Assembly (NCBI GenBank): GCA_031771865.1
Contig: JASISA010000022.1
Coordinates: forward strand, 1,178,001-1,242,000
From: Nothophaeocryptopus gaeumannii
Taxonomy: Eukaryota; Ascomycota; Dothideomycetes; Mycosphaerellales; Mycosphaerellaceae
DNA: 64,000 bases
Direction of reading: 5' to 3'
Shown here: piece after piece, positions 1 to 12,700 of the stretch
Layout of the letters: every line of letters begins with the position of its first letter
Numbering within the stretch: the first letter of the stretch is position 1
Position numbers and translations under genes: made by a program
The notes under the pieces: model-generated
The model's input: the letters and a program-made list of their open reading frames with translations, nothing else
Databases searched by the model: none
What the model was told of the DNA's origin: nothing

Positions 1-3000
1 GCTTGGCCAGGAAAGTATATGTAAGTCTGAAGAATCACCGATGTCATCGTCGTCGTAGGCGCTCTGACACACCCGACGGCAAACTCCCACCGGTCTGCAG
101 CCCACAAGGCAGATGGCTGTCACAAGCCGCGTGCAAGCCGTCTCTGGTGACAGGTCACCCTCCGCCATGGGCTTTAATGCAGGTCACTATCGCTTCAAAG
201 CCACGACTCTACTCAATCTCAACCTCACCTCTATGTTGTCTCAAGGCAACATCTCGCCATGATGGTCGTGTACTGCCTCCCATGGAACATACCGTCTTAA
301 TCTGCCGAGCTATGCGGATGGCTAAGCTACATTCCGTGGAAATGCAGCAAGCTTCTGGACACCGTTCTCCGGTACAGTGATCGGAGTAACGTTGATGCCG
401 TCCCCGAATTCGAGAATTAGGAGTTAGGAGTTATGCAGTGCAGCATCCTGTTCTGTCGCTTCGGACGTCCTTCACTTGCTGTAACTGCACTGGGGGCCTT
501 GCAGGTAGGCTCTGGGCCACGGTAGGAACAACCTGTCATTCCTCACTGGATTGCATCTCGTTTGCAGTGATTCCACCCCGAAGCGGTGGAGCTGTACATG
601 CTGCTTTGGTCAGTACACGCAATTCATAGTCCACAAAAGCGGCATGCGATGGAGCGCCTTCAAGCCGTCATCTCGTCAGCCGAGATCGATCAAGCTCACG
701 TGGGCGCCAGGCAAGCCAATAGAGTCATACCGAACGCCATCTCGGTCCCTATGAGGCTGGCCGAAGCTCACTATACTACTGGCCTGATGCCCCGCACGGC
801 AATTCTTGACGCTTTCCATGTTGTCACGAGTCAAACGGCCAGCCAGGGGCAGTATTCCAACGTGTAACAGTTCCACGACACGCCTTCGACGTTGCGGCGT
901 CGGTGCTATTCAGCTCCTATACCGGTCTCATAATTGAGAGACGTTGACAGGTGCAGCGCCGAACGTCGAAGTGGAAGCAAGTAGTCAGCGGGCACTCCGT
1001 TGAGCGTGGCTTGCATTGGGCGCTTGAGTTGGCCGTGATATGGTGCTGGCGGAAGTATGGTGTACGCTTCCGGTGGACGAGCAAGTCGACGTGAAGACGG
1101 CGTAAAGAATGTGCCAGAGCGCTTGTGTGGAGAACACCCATTCGGCCTGCCATCCGCGATAGCCCTAAGAAAAACATCATTATTTGCAATAGGTATCAGG
1201 CGACCACGCAATTAATGCTAGAAGACTTTGACAATGCCAGAACATGTGTTGTGACGCAAATCGCCCTAGGGCAGTAGGGCAGTTGTGCAGCAAGAAACTC
1301 GGCTCCTTCGGTCGACAGAGTCTAGACGCTGATCGGCACCGAGAGAGAGATCTGCGCAGAAAGCAAGCAGAGCATGCTCAACATGCTTTCCTGGGGTCTG
1401 AACAAACTTCCAGATCTCATTCTGACGATTGTCGCACACGTGGCGAGAACGTGAAGGAGGATGGCATGATGTCGTGGTCACCAACACAGCGTTAGGATCA
1501 CAATCTGGACCCATGCGAGTAGTCTCTCCGATACGAATGTCCGGATCAATTCGAGACTTCCTCAGAGTGGCAAGCAAGTAACCGTACGCATTCCTGTTCA
1601 GTGCGAAGCAAGCGTTCAACATGTCGGTTCGGGGTATGTGGTGGACCACGCGGAGAAGGTGGCGTCTCTCAAAAGAGGCAGCGGAGCTGGCTTGCAGTAG
1701 CGAAGTCTTTCTTTCTTACGCACCGCGAGCACGAAGTCAAATCTTCCCAAGCTTCGACAAATAGCACTCCGGGGCACTGTTCCTTTGGAGACAAGTGCCG
1801 ATGAGGCTGCCACGCGAGATCTATCACTCGCACATTCTAGCGCCACGCCAGCCGAAGCTGTAAAGCAGAATGGCTGCAGCATGTACAACCGCTCAGGCGG
1901 GACGCTATCGTCAGTTATCTTCGAGGTCCCGTTGGCTATGTTGCGGGTTGTACATCACACTCCGAGACCCAAAGTGGTCCGCGGCATCCCGACAAGCAGA
2001 CACGTACGTACGAAGCAGCGTTCACTTGTTCCTGCAACACAAAGGGAGTCGTCAAACAGATGTCTTTGGTTCACGGGTTGAGGCCTCCTCCTAGTGGTGC
2101 ACGCTTGCCCAGAAGCAGGTTAGCTGATGTGACTTGCTGACATGGACATATGAATAGATGTCCATGTTTCAAGACAATACTCAGGTAATAATCTCACACA
2201 TAGAAGAATAACAGGTTCGAGAGTGTAGCAAGAGATCATGACGTCTGTTGCAAGCGCGTCGTCACCATCAGGCGGCGTGAAGCAGTCAATCGATCGACTG
2301 GGTCGAGACCGCTTGATAGTTCTAGAATTGAGTTGAGGCCAGACCACTTTGCGACCGACTTCACATCCCTGATCGCACGCGAGAAGAGCCACGAAGATGG
2401 GGTAAGACCAAACTCAGAGCATAGTAAAGGCCAAGGCAAAGCACAGTCAAAGCGCGTAGAAGTTGTGCAGGCAAGCATCAGGCCAGCTCGAAAGAGCAAG
2501 GTATGCAAGCTGTGCATGCTGCATCTGTCGACCTCACCTACGCGGGTCTGACATTTCGATGTAGTGCTCGGCCACTCCGATCGTCCTTATTTTTCGGCTA
2601 CCGACAACATGGCGAGCTTCTCGAAGAACGGCGCTACGGAAAGCGTGTGAGAGTTGCGATAGCGTCGAGAGCATTGTTCTAGCAGTTGAAATAGAGTCGG
2701 CGCGGACTAGAAAGCCGCAGCCAAGCGACGCCTGAGCGGGAAAGGCGTAAAACAGAGGAAGCGGAGAAGACAGGCGCTAGAGCAGCAGTAGCAGGGAGTA
2801 GGCAGCCCGGACCGAGTCGTGCACCCAGGTAGGTGTTGTTTCTCAACACGGCTAGATGTCGCTTAGGGTAGGTGATGATTGGCTCACTGAATGCGCTTCT
2901 GTTCAGTTGGCCAGGCTAGCGATCCTGCAAGTATTGGGAAGGGTGGAGTTCAGCTTCAGGTTCGAAGCGAAGAAGCAGCACGAGAATGGTCGCTGAAAGT

Positions 3001-3700
3001 GCGACCGCCAGCCTTCTCCGCCCTGAGTCTGCGCAGTAGAGAATAGACGAAGAAGTACGACATGTTGACAGTCGTCTGGTGAAACGCCCCCAGCGTCCTG
3101 GCAGCCACGGCGTGGTGAGCAGACCCGACAACGGCTCTTGGAAGCCACAGCCGCGGTTCGGTGCATGGGTGCACGCTTCATGATCTCCAGGACGCGGCTG
3201 GCTACATGCGGCGAGCAGCGTGATGATGCTGGAGCTTGACAGCAGCAAGCCCAACGACCATTCGGGTCCGTATTGGGAGACGGGTACAATCCTTCCTCCT
3301 TCCGCGCCGCTGTGCGCATCCGGCGTGGTCAGTAGTAGTGGTCTCAGGCCTGGTGCTCCAGCGGTGCTCGTGTAGGAAATGGGTGTGTCGCCTCTGCGTT
3401 TCACGGTGAGGTTGATCGTGGTATTGGGTATGATTGTTCGTGCTCAGTCTGCCATCGATCGAGTCGCACATTGACCGGTGGACTGACGATTCTGGGCGGG
3501 CTGGGCAGCGGAAGCGCTTCCTGCTGCAGCACTGCACGTGGCATAACAGACCAAGGAGCTCCGAGTTGCGCCCCAATCTCAAGCCATGCCGATCCGGCCC
3601 CACCCCGAGAGAGTTGGTGCAGAGTCTATCTTTGTTTCTCGACTTTCGACCCCTGCGCTGTGCACCAAGTGCGTCCGCGCCTTGAATCATGATTTGCCAG

Positions 3701-3725
3701 CCTTGCCTTGCCTTGCCTTGCCTTG
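3701..3725. repeat. CCTTG microsatellite, five perfect units
   Basis: Five head-to-tail copies of the pentamer CCTTG are directly visible. The tract lies in gene-free DNA. Confidence 0.9.
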
Positions 3726-4192
3726 GCGTGATCGAAGATGCTTTTGGCACGCGAGATGAGAGGAAGCGTCGTGCCCGCGCGAGCAGCAGACGCAGAAGCA
3801 GAAGCAGAAGCAGCTGGCAGGAGGAGCGCTGCCAGCGACAGCATCTCCAGCAGCAGCATCTCCAGCAGCAGCAGGGCGACTGACAGCGAGCCGACACGCG
3901 CAGCACGAACATGACAGATGCTGGGTGCGGTCTTGCTAAGCGCGTTCCCGATCTACACCCTCATTCGCTCCCCGCCTGCACAATCTGCGTCGGCGGCGAG
4001 CCGAGCCATCGCTGTAGAGAGCAGTCGCACTAAAATTCTGCTCCCGTGCGAACTCTGGCCGCGATGCTGTTGTCGTTGTTGAGGCGTGTCACGACGAGTT
4101 GCTGGGCCACGGAGGTATCGCATGGCGTGCGTACAGTGGCGGCCGCGCGCAGGAGGAGGGCTCCTTTCCATCATCCTTCCTCTCACTCAGTC

Positions 4193-4267
4193 TCAGATGG
4201 TAGTCAGATGGTACAGTAGTCAGAAGGTAGTCAGATGGTAGTCAGATGGTAGCCAGATGGTAGTCAG
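4193..4267. repeat. 11-bp minisatellite, imperfect tandem copies
   Basis: The unit is approximately TCAGATGGTAG and recurs about six times with single-base variants and one small insertion. It lies in non-coding sequence about 1.9 kb upstream of the zinc-finger coding region. Tandem repeats of this size are prone to copy-number change between strains. Confidence 0.85.
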
Positions 4268-4933
4268 AACCCTTGGTCCGCACTAAGAAAGCAGCAGCAG
4301 CAGGCAGGAAGCTCCCTGCCAAAAGCTCTGACGCGAAGAGAGAAGCGCAGGCTCGCGCAGCCAGTTGCTCGGGACACATGGACTAGCCTGCCTCTGGGAC
4401 GAAACGCTAATGCTCAATCGCTGCATGCTCGAAAGGCCCACGACCGGGATGTTTGTTTTGCCAAAGCCGCTGGACAAGGCGCGGCACGGGAGTCAATGGA
4501 GTGTGAACAAAGGCACATCGCTTCGCATGTTGGCCGCTTTGTTGTGCATGATGGACCTCATTTCCAGAACGGGACGCTCCTCAGCAGGTACTTCCAAATA
4601 CCGCAGGTACTCGGCGGCTCGACAGACTCCCTATATGCACAGGTGGGGAGGCATCATGCGATCATTCACTTACAGTACTTGCCCGCGCTCCAGCGCATCT
4701 GAGAAGAAGGGAGGCGCGAGTCGCCTATTCGTCGCAGACCTACGAAATCGACAGCCGCCTATTGGCACTGCTAGTCACTTCTACTACTCTCGAAAGAGGG
4801 GGAAACAGCGACGACTAGAACGCAAGTCGACGCAGGCAACGCACAACGCACACCGGCTCTCGTTGTCTCACTCCGTGGCGCGCGTGCTCTCATTTCGCAG
4901 AGGCAGGCTGAGGTTCCGTGTCTAATGTCGATG

Positions 4934-6124
4934 CTCTTTGACACGCTCGCCTGTGTCGTCTGTTGGGGCTAGCTCCCTTTAATCGAGTGGTCTGCGCTTT
5001 GAGCATCGACCCCAGCAGATCCAGATTCTCCAACGCTCATCCTCACGCTCCCCTAGTGGTCCGTCAGCCACGCTAGTCGCTCGCTCTCCCTACTAGTCGT
5101 CTGCTGTACATATACGTGAACGCCGCCGGACCAGAGGCCTCGACCGTGTGCGCCATCCGGACGCCAGGCACCTAAGCTTATACACAAAGGATCGCCACTC
5201 GCACATCAAAGAGACCACACCCATTGCGACCTCACCTCGTGGTCGATTCTGTCGCCTCACCCACACCCATTGGGACGACCGCAGCTGGCAGAGAGCGCCC
5301 TCTCGTTCCCGGACGCGACATCATCTCGACAATCGCACAATCGTACAATCTGGCCATTGTTATCGACCCCAGCCCAGCGCTCATTGCACTCGTCGTCACA
5401 GCTTCATTGCCCTGTCCACATACCCCTCCAGGATTGCGCCCTCTGGAGACCCTCGGACATTTCCTCCTCACAAAGGACCCAATATTACCAGTCGCAGACC
5501 ACCCTTGTACAACCAGGGTGTAACGCAGCATCTGCACGACCACACTTTCGGGTCTAACAGATCTTGCCTCTTCAGTCTGCGGGCGACGAGGCGGTCCGAT
5601 TGCACAATTGAACCACTGTAAGCCCAATTTCCCAAGTCTTGGACCTGGGTAACGCCGAACAACCACTGAGGCCTCATCTAGACGGCATTGGGACGCACCT
5701 GCAGACGACTGCGCCACCAGCAACCGAATCGGCTCCCAAGCGATCCCAGCTCGAGCATTCTCCCTCGCCGCCGGAAGCTTTTCATTCCAGCTCGTCGGAC
5801 TCTGGCTTGAGTACAAAGCCTGCTCGTACCCAGCTATTCGGATCCTGCATCATCACAAGCACTCGATTCGACCAGCGATCATCAGAACGATCATTCATCG
5901 ATACTATTCACTCAACCCTTAAGCTGCGGCCTTAACCGCCCTTCGTGGCTTCCACTCGCTCTCCACCAGGTCACTCCTGGTACAGCGACAAGTTTCCTGC
6001 GGCTTCTTACTCTTCGTCCTTCGTCCAGCCTCTGCCCACTCCGCCTGCAGACTCCAGTCAGCCTTTTGGCTTATTTGATCAGCACACCGCAAACGTGGCT
6101 GCAGCAGTAGCGTTCCCTCCTTCA
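4934..6124 (+). promoter_or_regulatory. ATG-free leader upstream of the C2H2 regulator
   Basis: Reading the plus strand base by base, no ATG occurs in any frame between the ATG at 4931 and the ATG at 6125, a span of about 1.19 kb. Roughly 18 would be expected by chance. The stretch is CT- and CA-rich, as fungal transcript leaders often are. The simplest reading is a long 5' untranslated region kept clear of upstream start codons. The last 189 bases (5936-6124) are also open in frame with the zinc-finger protein. Confidence 0.6.
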
Positions 6125-7431
6125 ATGGGACCAGGACAAGATCCTATGGGTGCGCCGGCAAGCTTCTCTGCTCGGAGACCAAACGCTGTACACCTTCCAA
6201 ACTTCGAACTACCACCGCCACCTTCCGCATTCTCGCAGCAGAAGTACAGCTACTCACACATCAACCATAGCCAGTCAAGCGCTGCAACGACTCTCACCAG
6301 CGTGGGCAATCTTTTGACACCACCAAGCAACGGCTCAGCTGACGGCCTCAGTCCGGCCTCAAGCGTAGCTGGCAGCAACCCGCTCTCATCCAACGGCGCC
6401 GTGCAGCAATATACACCCAGCGGCATTGGCATGTGGCCCCCATCTTCCACGGGGCACAGCTCTTACGGATTTCAGCAAAGCAACGCGCCTCACCAATCCT
6501 TCCCAGGTCGGGGAATCTTCTCTCCCTCCTTGAACTCAATTGTTCGCGGGAGCAACTCTCCAACCGCTAGCGAGGCTTTACCGCCACCACCATACGAAAT
6601 GCAGCACCAGTACTCTTCTTCCACTATGACGATGTCGGCGCCTAACGTGCCGGCGCAGCAGCCCATGATGAGTAATTCTATGCCAGTCTCTGCGCCAGTC
6701 ACTCAGCCTTCACCGGTCCACTCACAAGATGCGTTCGCGCGGCCGCCACCAACACCGACGGCTTCTTACTACTCGCAACCCTCCTCCACTCCACAGACGG
6801 CGAGCTTCCCGTACTCGACAGGACCATCGCCAGTGCACCAGAGTCCCATCAGTGTAGGTGGTCCTCTCGGCAAGATGTCTCCCGTCAACTCACACGGCTC
6901 GATACCTCCACTTCACACCCAGCAACAACAGCAATATGCGCAGCACAGGCCATACAGTTACCCAATGCCAGGGCCGGTGCTTTCCAATGTTCACAATCCA
7001 TCGATGGTGGGCAGTATGCACGCCAGCATGATCCCTCACTTCAACAGCGGACACGCTGCTCAGATGCACCATCTCTATGGGCATCAACCAAATTCTCAAA
7101 ACGACAGACCCTTCAGATGCGATCAGTGCCCTCAGAGCTTCAACAGAAATCACGACCTGAAGCGACACAAGCGAATTCATTTAGCTGTAAAGCCTTTCCC
7201 TTGTGGCCACTGCGACAAGAGCTTCTCGCGAAAGGATGCGCTCAAGGTCCGTTCATCAACTACCATGACAAAACAAGCACATGCTAACCTGACCCACAGA
7301 GACATGTCCTCGTCAAAGGCTGCGGTAAAGCGTCGGCGTCTTCCGAAATTAAGGAAGTCGATGGCTCAATGTCACCCGATGCGAAGAGTGAAAGCATGGG
7401 AAACAGCCCCGTTGTGACCGCAACAGCATGA
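6125..7431 (+). CDS. C2H2 zinc-finger transcription factor
   Basis: Two exons, 6125-7246 and 7300-7431, joined across a 53-nt intron with a GCTAAC branch site and a CACAG acceptor, give about 417 residues. The start is the first ATG after a 1.19 kb ATG-free leader. The frame stays open for 63 more codons upstream with similar Pro/Ser-rich composition, so a non-AUG or upstream-exon start cannot be excluded. The first two thirds are low-complexity Ser/Pro/Gln sequence typical of activation regions. Two adjacent C2H2 fingers follow (RPFRCDQCPQSF and KPFPCGHCDKSF cores), and the splice completes the second finger (DALK joined to RHVLVKGCGK). The short acidic tail follows the fingers. The paired fingers resemble fungal AZF1/EGR2-type regulators more than CRZ1 or MSN2, but the target genes cannot be read from sequence. 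Confidence 0.85.
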
Positions 7432-9720
7432 AAAGGAGACATCACAGTCACCGATGTTTGTATTTGACATTTGTTTCTATGACGATACCCTTCACTGGCA
7501 TTGTATAACTTGGAGCACGACTTAACTACGTAACGACGGGACGGCAAAATCCAGGGGAAGGAAGATGCCGCTCGAAGATGAGCGGCTCACGGTGCACAGT
7601 CGGCGTCTAATGGGAAATGGGATCAGTCTTGAAGGGCAGATTCTGGAGACAACAGTTCTCGAGGAAAGTGAATGCAGCCAACAGGCCAGAGCGACAGATG
7701 TCTTGTTCAGTAGGAGATGTTGCACAGGGATTTGTGCATCTGGTAGATAGGAAGGGTCGGACCTCTGCTACAGTCTTCGCACTTCGCGATTGCGCAGTAT
7801 CAGAATTAGCAAGAGCATCGATAACGGTAAATGAGCAAGCCTCATTGTATACGACGCAATTGTAGCATTCATTTCTCACATCTAATCTCTCAATCGTGAT
7901 GCTTGAGTCTGTAACCAGCTCAACCCTTCGACTTTTGAACTCTTGACGACACGGAACCACAATGTCTCGCCTTGCGATATTGGTTCACCAACCAGCGGCT
8001 TCTCTAGCGAAGTAGCTGATCGCTAATGAACGAGGACCGAGCATTGCCGACTTGTTCCTTTTACAGACGATGCGAGTCATGTCCGAAGCGGACATGAATC
8101 CGGCGAGCCAGATTGGGCCGGACCTGTAGGCCAAAACACGAGACGCGATCGGCCCTGGGCTCTGAGCGGGCTAAAGAGAATGTTCCCTGCTAGACTGCCT
8201 CCCAGCGAGGCGGACAGGGCTTGCTGTCCACGATCGCCCAAGCGCGGAGCAAGCTGATGAGATGCACAAAATGTGATTTCCTTTCTCGACCTCATGCTTC
8301 AGCTGGACACCACCCTAGACATCACATCAGACTGCTCCAAGGGTATCTATTATTTCGACATCATCCTAGACAGGAGCCCGAGCGCGTCCAGGGTGTAGAT
8401 GAGATTGGGTCTCCGTGAGGCGATGGATGTGTTGTGGTGCATGTAAAGCTCTTGCATGGATCAGCTCTGCAGTGGCCCGGCGGTGGACCAGGACCAGCCA
8501 GGTTCCGTTTCATCGGGCTCTTCACCAGGGGCAGAGCTCCCATGATCCAGGTACGCATCTGATCGTGCTGCTGCTGACTTACTTCTTCGTCCTTGACGCT
8601 TCTTTGAGTGCCCGTCGTCCTACATGCTGACCTGTCTCACGTACCGGACGAGCGCGGTTGCCTTTCTGGACGCATCTTGCGCTGAGCACGAGAAGAACTG
8701 ACGAAACGCGCGCGAAGGACGCGTCGACCTTCTTCAGACGTCTGGTCGTTCTTGTGCGCGTGCTGTCGCGTGTTCCCTCGCGGCAGTTGGAGCCAGAGAT
8801 CCAGGAGAAAACATGACGATGAGAGAAGAACGAGAAAGACATAAGCATGTCTTTCGTAGACACTGGCCACCTGGACGATGGCCTGCAGGTAGGAGGTAGT
8901 GGGGAGGTAGATGGTGCAGCGAGCAAAGGGTGGTGGGTTGGTAGGTAGGTCCGCATTCCAATTGCATCTCCTTCAAAGCAAACGTCAAAACAAACAGGCC
9001 AGTGCCGAAGTGCAGCCAGAATTGAGACACCTCAGTGCACATTCGCATTCCATTCCATGCACTCTCAACCGCAGAAGTGAGCCGGCGACTTGGGGAGCAA
9101 TTGCCATCGCTCGCGTCTTCTTCACTCACCAGTCGCTCCTTTCTTCACAGACAGACACAGGCTCGGTGCAGCAACACCCCACCCAGCGAAAGAGCAGGAG
9201 CGGAGCGGAACGCGGAGGCGGAAGTCAATCTTGCTTGCCATTGCCATTCTGAAGGCGGCGCAGAGCAAATCGGCCCAGCCTGCCCTTCTCTATTCGCCTC
9301 TCCTTCACGTCCGGCAGCAGCAGCACTACCCGGCAGCATCAGAGCAGGTAGACTGCCACCGCCACTTCACCTCCTGCCCCGGCGTGCGATCTTGTTCGCT
9401 CGCCAACAACACGATCCAGGCGTCGGTGCTACACCGCATGCCGCCCTCTCGTTTCCGCGCCACCGCCGCCGGTGCTTGTCGCTTCTGACAACATCATATT
9501 CATTGCATCTCGAGTCGAACCCGATCACCGACGCGAGCCGAGCACGCGACTTCGACGACTACAGGCGGACCCGGAACCAGCGGGAAGATCTTGGATAGAG
9601 CGTGAAGCACTGAAGCAAATAACATTCAGAATCACCTCGAAACACATACACTACCGCGCATTTTTGGATACCTCCGCGCGTATGCCGCCCCGCCACCTCG
9701 CCCACCAATCCGACTGATAC
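7432..9720. other. Intergenic, promoter and leader of the kinase gene
   Basis: No convincing coding region. The last 600 bases are CT/CA-rich with ATGs, consistent with promoter and leader of the downstream kinase. Confidence 0.4.
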
Positions 9721-12700
9721 ATGGCCGATCGGTACCGCAGCAGCCGCCAGGCTGTAAGGAGACAGCCACTGACCGAATTGAAGAATCAAGCAAATACGCC
9801 ACCCGTGCAGCAACGACACCAACAACGAAATGCCAAGGGTGACTCTTCCTCTCACCCAAGCCTGCCTCACAACGAGTCTCTGGACGCAAATGGCACCCTC
9901 ACCGTCCGAAGCAACGAGCGGCCGATCTCGCCAGAGAACCAGCGGATCTCGCAAATCACAGGCGAGTATGAACGTGATTCCAAGCGTAACTCGGCCATCT
10001 CCACCGCTTCCACCACCACTTCGGGACGGCAACGCAAGACCTTCATAGGTCACTGGCAGTTGGGAAAAACCATTGGGCGAGGCGGCTGCTCGCGAGTTCG
10101 TGTCGTTCGACACCGATACAAAGATGAATATGGCGCCGTCAAGATCATCACGAGATCTGTTGCCGAGAGCACGCGCGCTCAAAGTCTGGCCAATTTGATA
10201 GAGAGCACTAAGGGATCTCCGAACTTCTCACTTGCTGGATACAAGCCGATACCGTATGGACTGGAGCGCGAAATCGCTGTCATGAAGCTTTTGGAGCATC
10301 GCAATATCGTCCGCTTATTCGATGTTTGGGAGAATCGGAACGAATTGTCAGTGCCGCACGACACATCTGCAAGAAAAGTTGCTAACACATTGTCTGCAGA
10401 TATTTGATCATGGAATACGTCAATGGCGGTGAACTTTTTCACTATGTGGACGAGCGCAAAGGCCTTCCTGAAGAAGAAACGGTCTACATCTTTCGACAGA
10501 TCGTCTCAGCTCTGTTGTACTGCCACCGATTGCTGATCTGTCACCGGGACCTCAAGCCAGAAAACATCCTTCTCAACCGTGAACACCTGACCGTGAAGTT
10601 GATCGACTTCGGCATGGCTGCGCTGCAACCAGAAGGGCGTCTCTTGAGCACGCCCTGTGGCAGCCCACACTACGCAGCGCCTGAAGTCGTTTCCAGCAAG
10701 CCGTACGATGGAACTCAAGCAGATGTATGGAGCTGCGGAGTGATTCTGTATGTGATGCTCACGGGCACAACACCGTTCAATTACGATGAGAATGGCAACA
10801 TTCGCGGACTCTTCCGCGATATTGCGCAGGCGAGATATTATATGCCGCGTGATCTAAGCTTCGAAGCCGAGGACCTCATCAGACGCATCTTCGTGCCAGA
10901 TCCGAAAAAGCGCATCACTATGGACGAGGTCTGGGATCATCCACTGCTTCACAAATTCGACCAGCAGTTTGGTTTCGTCGGTGAAGCTGGCACGAAGCAG
11001 GCTGCTGTGGGCCGTCCGCCAACTATTGACGAGTGGCGTGTAAGCAGGATCCAGGACATCGATCGGGAAATACTTCGAAACATGCGAACGCTTTGGCACA
11101 GCGAGCCGGAACAAAGCTTGATTCAAAAGCTGCTTAACAGCGACTATAATCAAGAAAAACTGTTCTACGCTGCTCTCATCAAGCATCGTGAGGAGAATCT
11201 GGAGAATTACGTTGGAGAGCCCGATGGCATGAGCTACTCTGCGTCTGATTATCATCACAGCCATCCATTAAGACCAGGGGACCCTCCACCACTTCCGGAC
11301 AAGGCAACACGCACGCAATCCCAGTATTCTATCATGGGTGACGAACACTTGCGGCCCAGTCACAGCTTCGTGGCCCCACCGCCATCGGAGAGCAGTTACG
11401 ACCCGTACAGAGCGTCGAAGAATCCCATTGTTAACACCAATGGAGAGTACCTCAACGTCGTCGTCCACCGAAACGGCACAACAAGCATGCGCAAGGCCAG
11501 CGTGGGTCGCAACCTCCGACACCCCAACTCAACTCGGATCGAAACACTCAAGTCGAACCATCGGCGGACATCAACTAACCAATCCGGCTCCAGCTTGCAG
11601 CGATCAGGGCGGAGCAGGTCATCAATGCAGCGTTCCTCAATGTCTCGTCATTCAATGACCAGCACGATGCTACCAAGCAGTCCGCCCGTCATAGCCACAA
11701 TGCGGCCTTCTGACGTGCACAAACGTGGTGTCAGCTTTGGCCACATTCGCCGGATATCGACCACGAGTGCTTTGAATTCCACGCAGTCTTCCGCGACTGG
11801 CAACACGCCCGTGACTCCATCTCTGCCTGCACACCTGCGAGAGCAGGCCAGGCTCATGGCCAAGGAGAAGGCCGCAACGGATTCGAGCCCGACAGTACCC
11901 ATCGATCAACCCATCAGGTCTCGCAAGGAGCGAACGACTAAGATGGAGACACCTCGTATCAAGGTTCGCACGTCCGAAACTCCTGGACATCAAATGCGCA
12001 GCGACATACGGAAGCACAGCCAGGAGCTTGAGAGGGCTTGCGAGGAAGCCTTCTTCCGAGACTCGCTTGGATCAAGCACTACCGCTCGTACATCATTGAC
12101 TGACAAGCCCTCCGCTTACGACACCCCACCGTCTTCCATTGCAGCCCATGCATCAGACACTCCGGATTTGCCCACCGCTTCCAAGCCGGCTTCACGGCCG
12201 CTTCCTGAACTTCCCAAGGACAAGGACACGCCTAATTCATACCTGGCGAAAACACTCGAGGAGACCCGGTCCAAGCTGGCTGCCTACAAGGCCAATGGAG
12301 AAGAAAACAGTTCCAAATTCGACGAGGTCATGCAAATTCTCGACAGGATTACTGCTGCCACTGGCTCGACAAAGGATAAGAGGATAATGTCGGCGCCCGA
12401 GGCGAGCAAGCAGCTGGATCAAGTTGGCCAACTGCCGATCATCTCCGAAGAAGGCAGTAGCGATCACCAGCGCAGCAGTCGGGATGGAGGCAATTGGCAT
12501 CGTAGTGTGACAGCTCCAGTTGCCAAGGACCGAAAGCCAGAGGACCGTACGATTCGCGTTGTGCCGCCATCTTCGCCAGCTGTGGCCCCCCTCAACGTTC
12601 GCAAGAAGAGTAGCAGCAGCCCGTTGAGTGAGCAGACTGAGAGGCGACCGACAAGAAAAGCTTCTCGCGACAGTCTACGCAGCAGGGCGCCTACCAATAT

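Larger units (their letters stand above)
1..4920. other. Intergenic stretch with no supportable gene
   Basis: The open frames here are short and mostly begin at non-ATG codons. None shows a domain I recognise, and I could not join them by convincing splice sites. The sequence is not AT-rich, so it does not look like classical RIP-inactivated repeat. It contains short tandem repeats at 3701-3725 and 4193-4267 and CAG-rich patches near 3790-3875 and 4290-4305. A short plus-strand stretch at 1378-1449 encodes an F-box-like leucine pattern (LPDLILTIV) but ends at a stop after 19 codons, so a decayed F-box gene is possible but not supported. Confidence 0.4.

Noticed and set aside
1378..1449. F-box-like leucine pattern in a short plus-strand frame
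   Set aside because: It stops after 19 codons and no other exon of an F-box protein could be joined with confidence.
3202..3912. Minus-strand open frame of 236 codons in the left gene-free region
   Set aside because: It is low complexity (Cys/Leu/Arg runs from CAG/GCA-type repeats) and has no recognisable domain.
5232..5816. Minus-strand frame of 194 codons opposite the zinc-finger leader
   Set aside because: No domain; it is a by-product of the composition of the leader.
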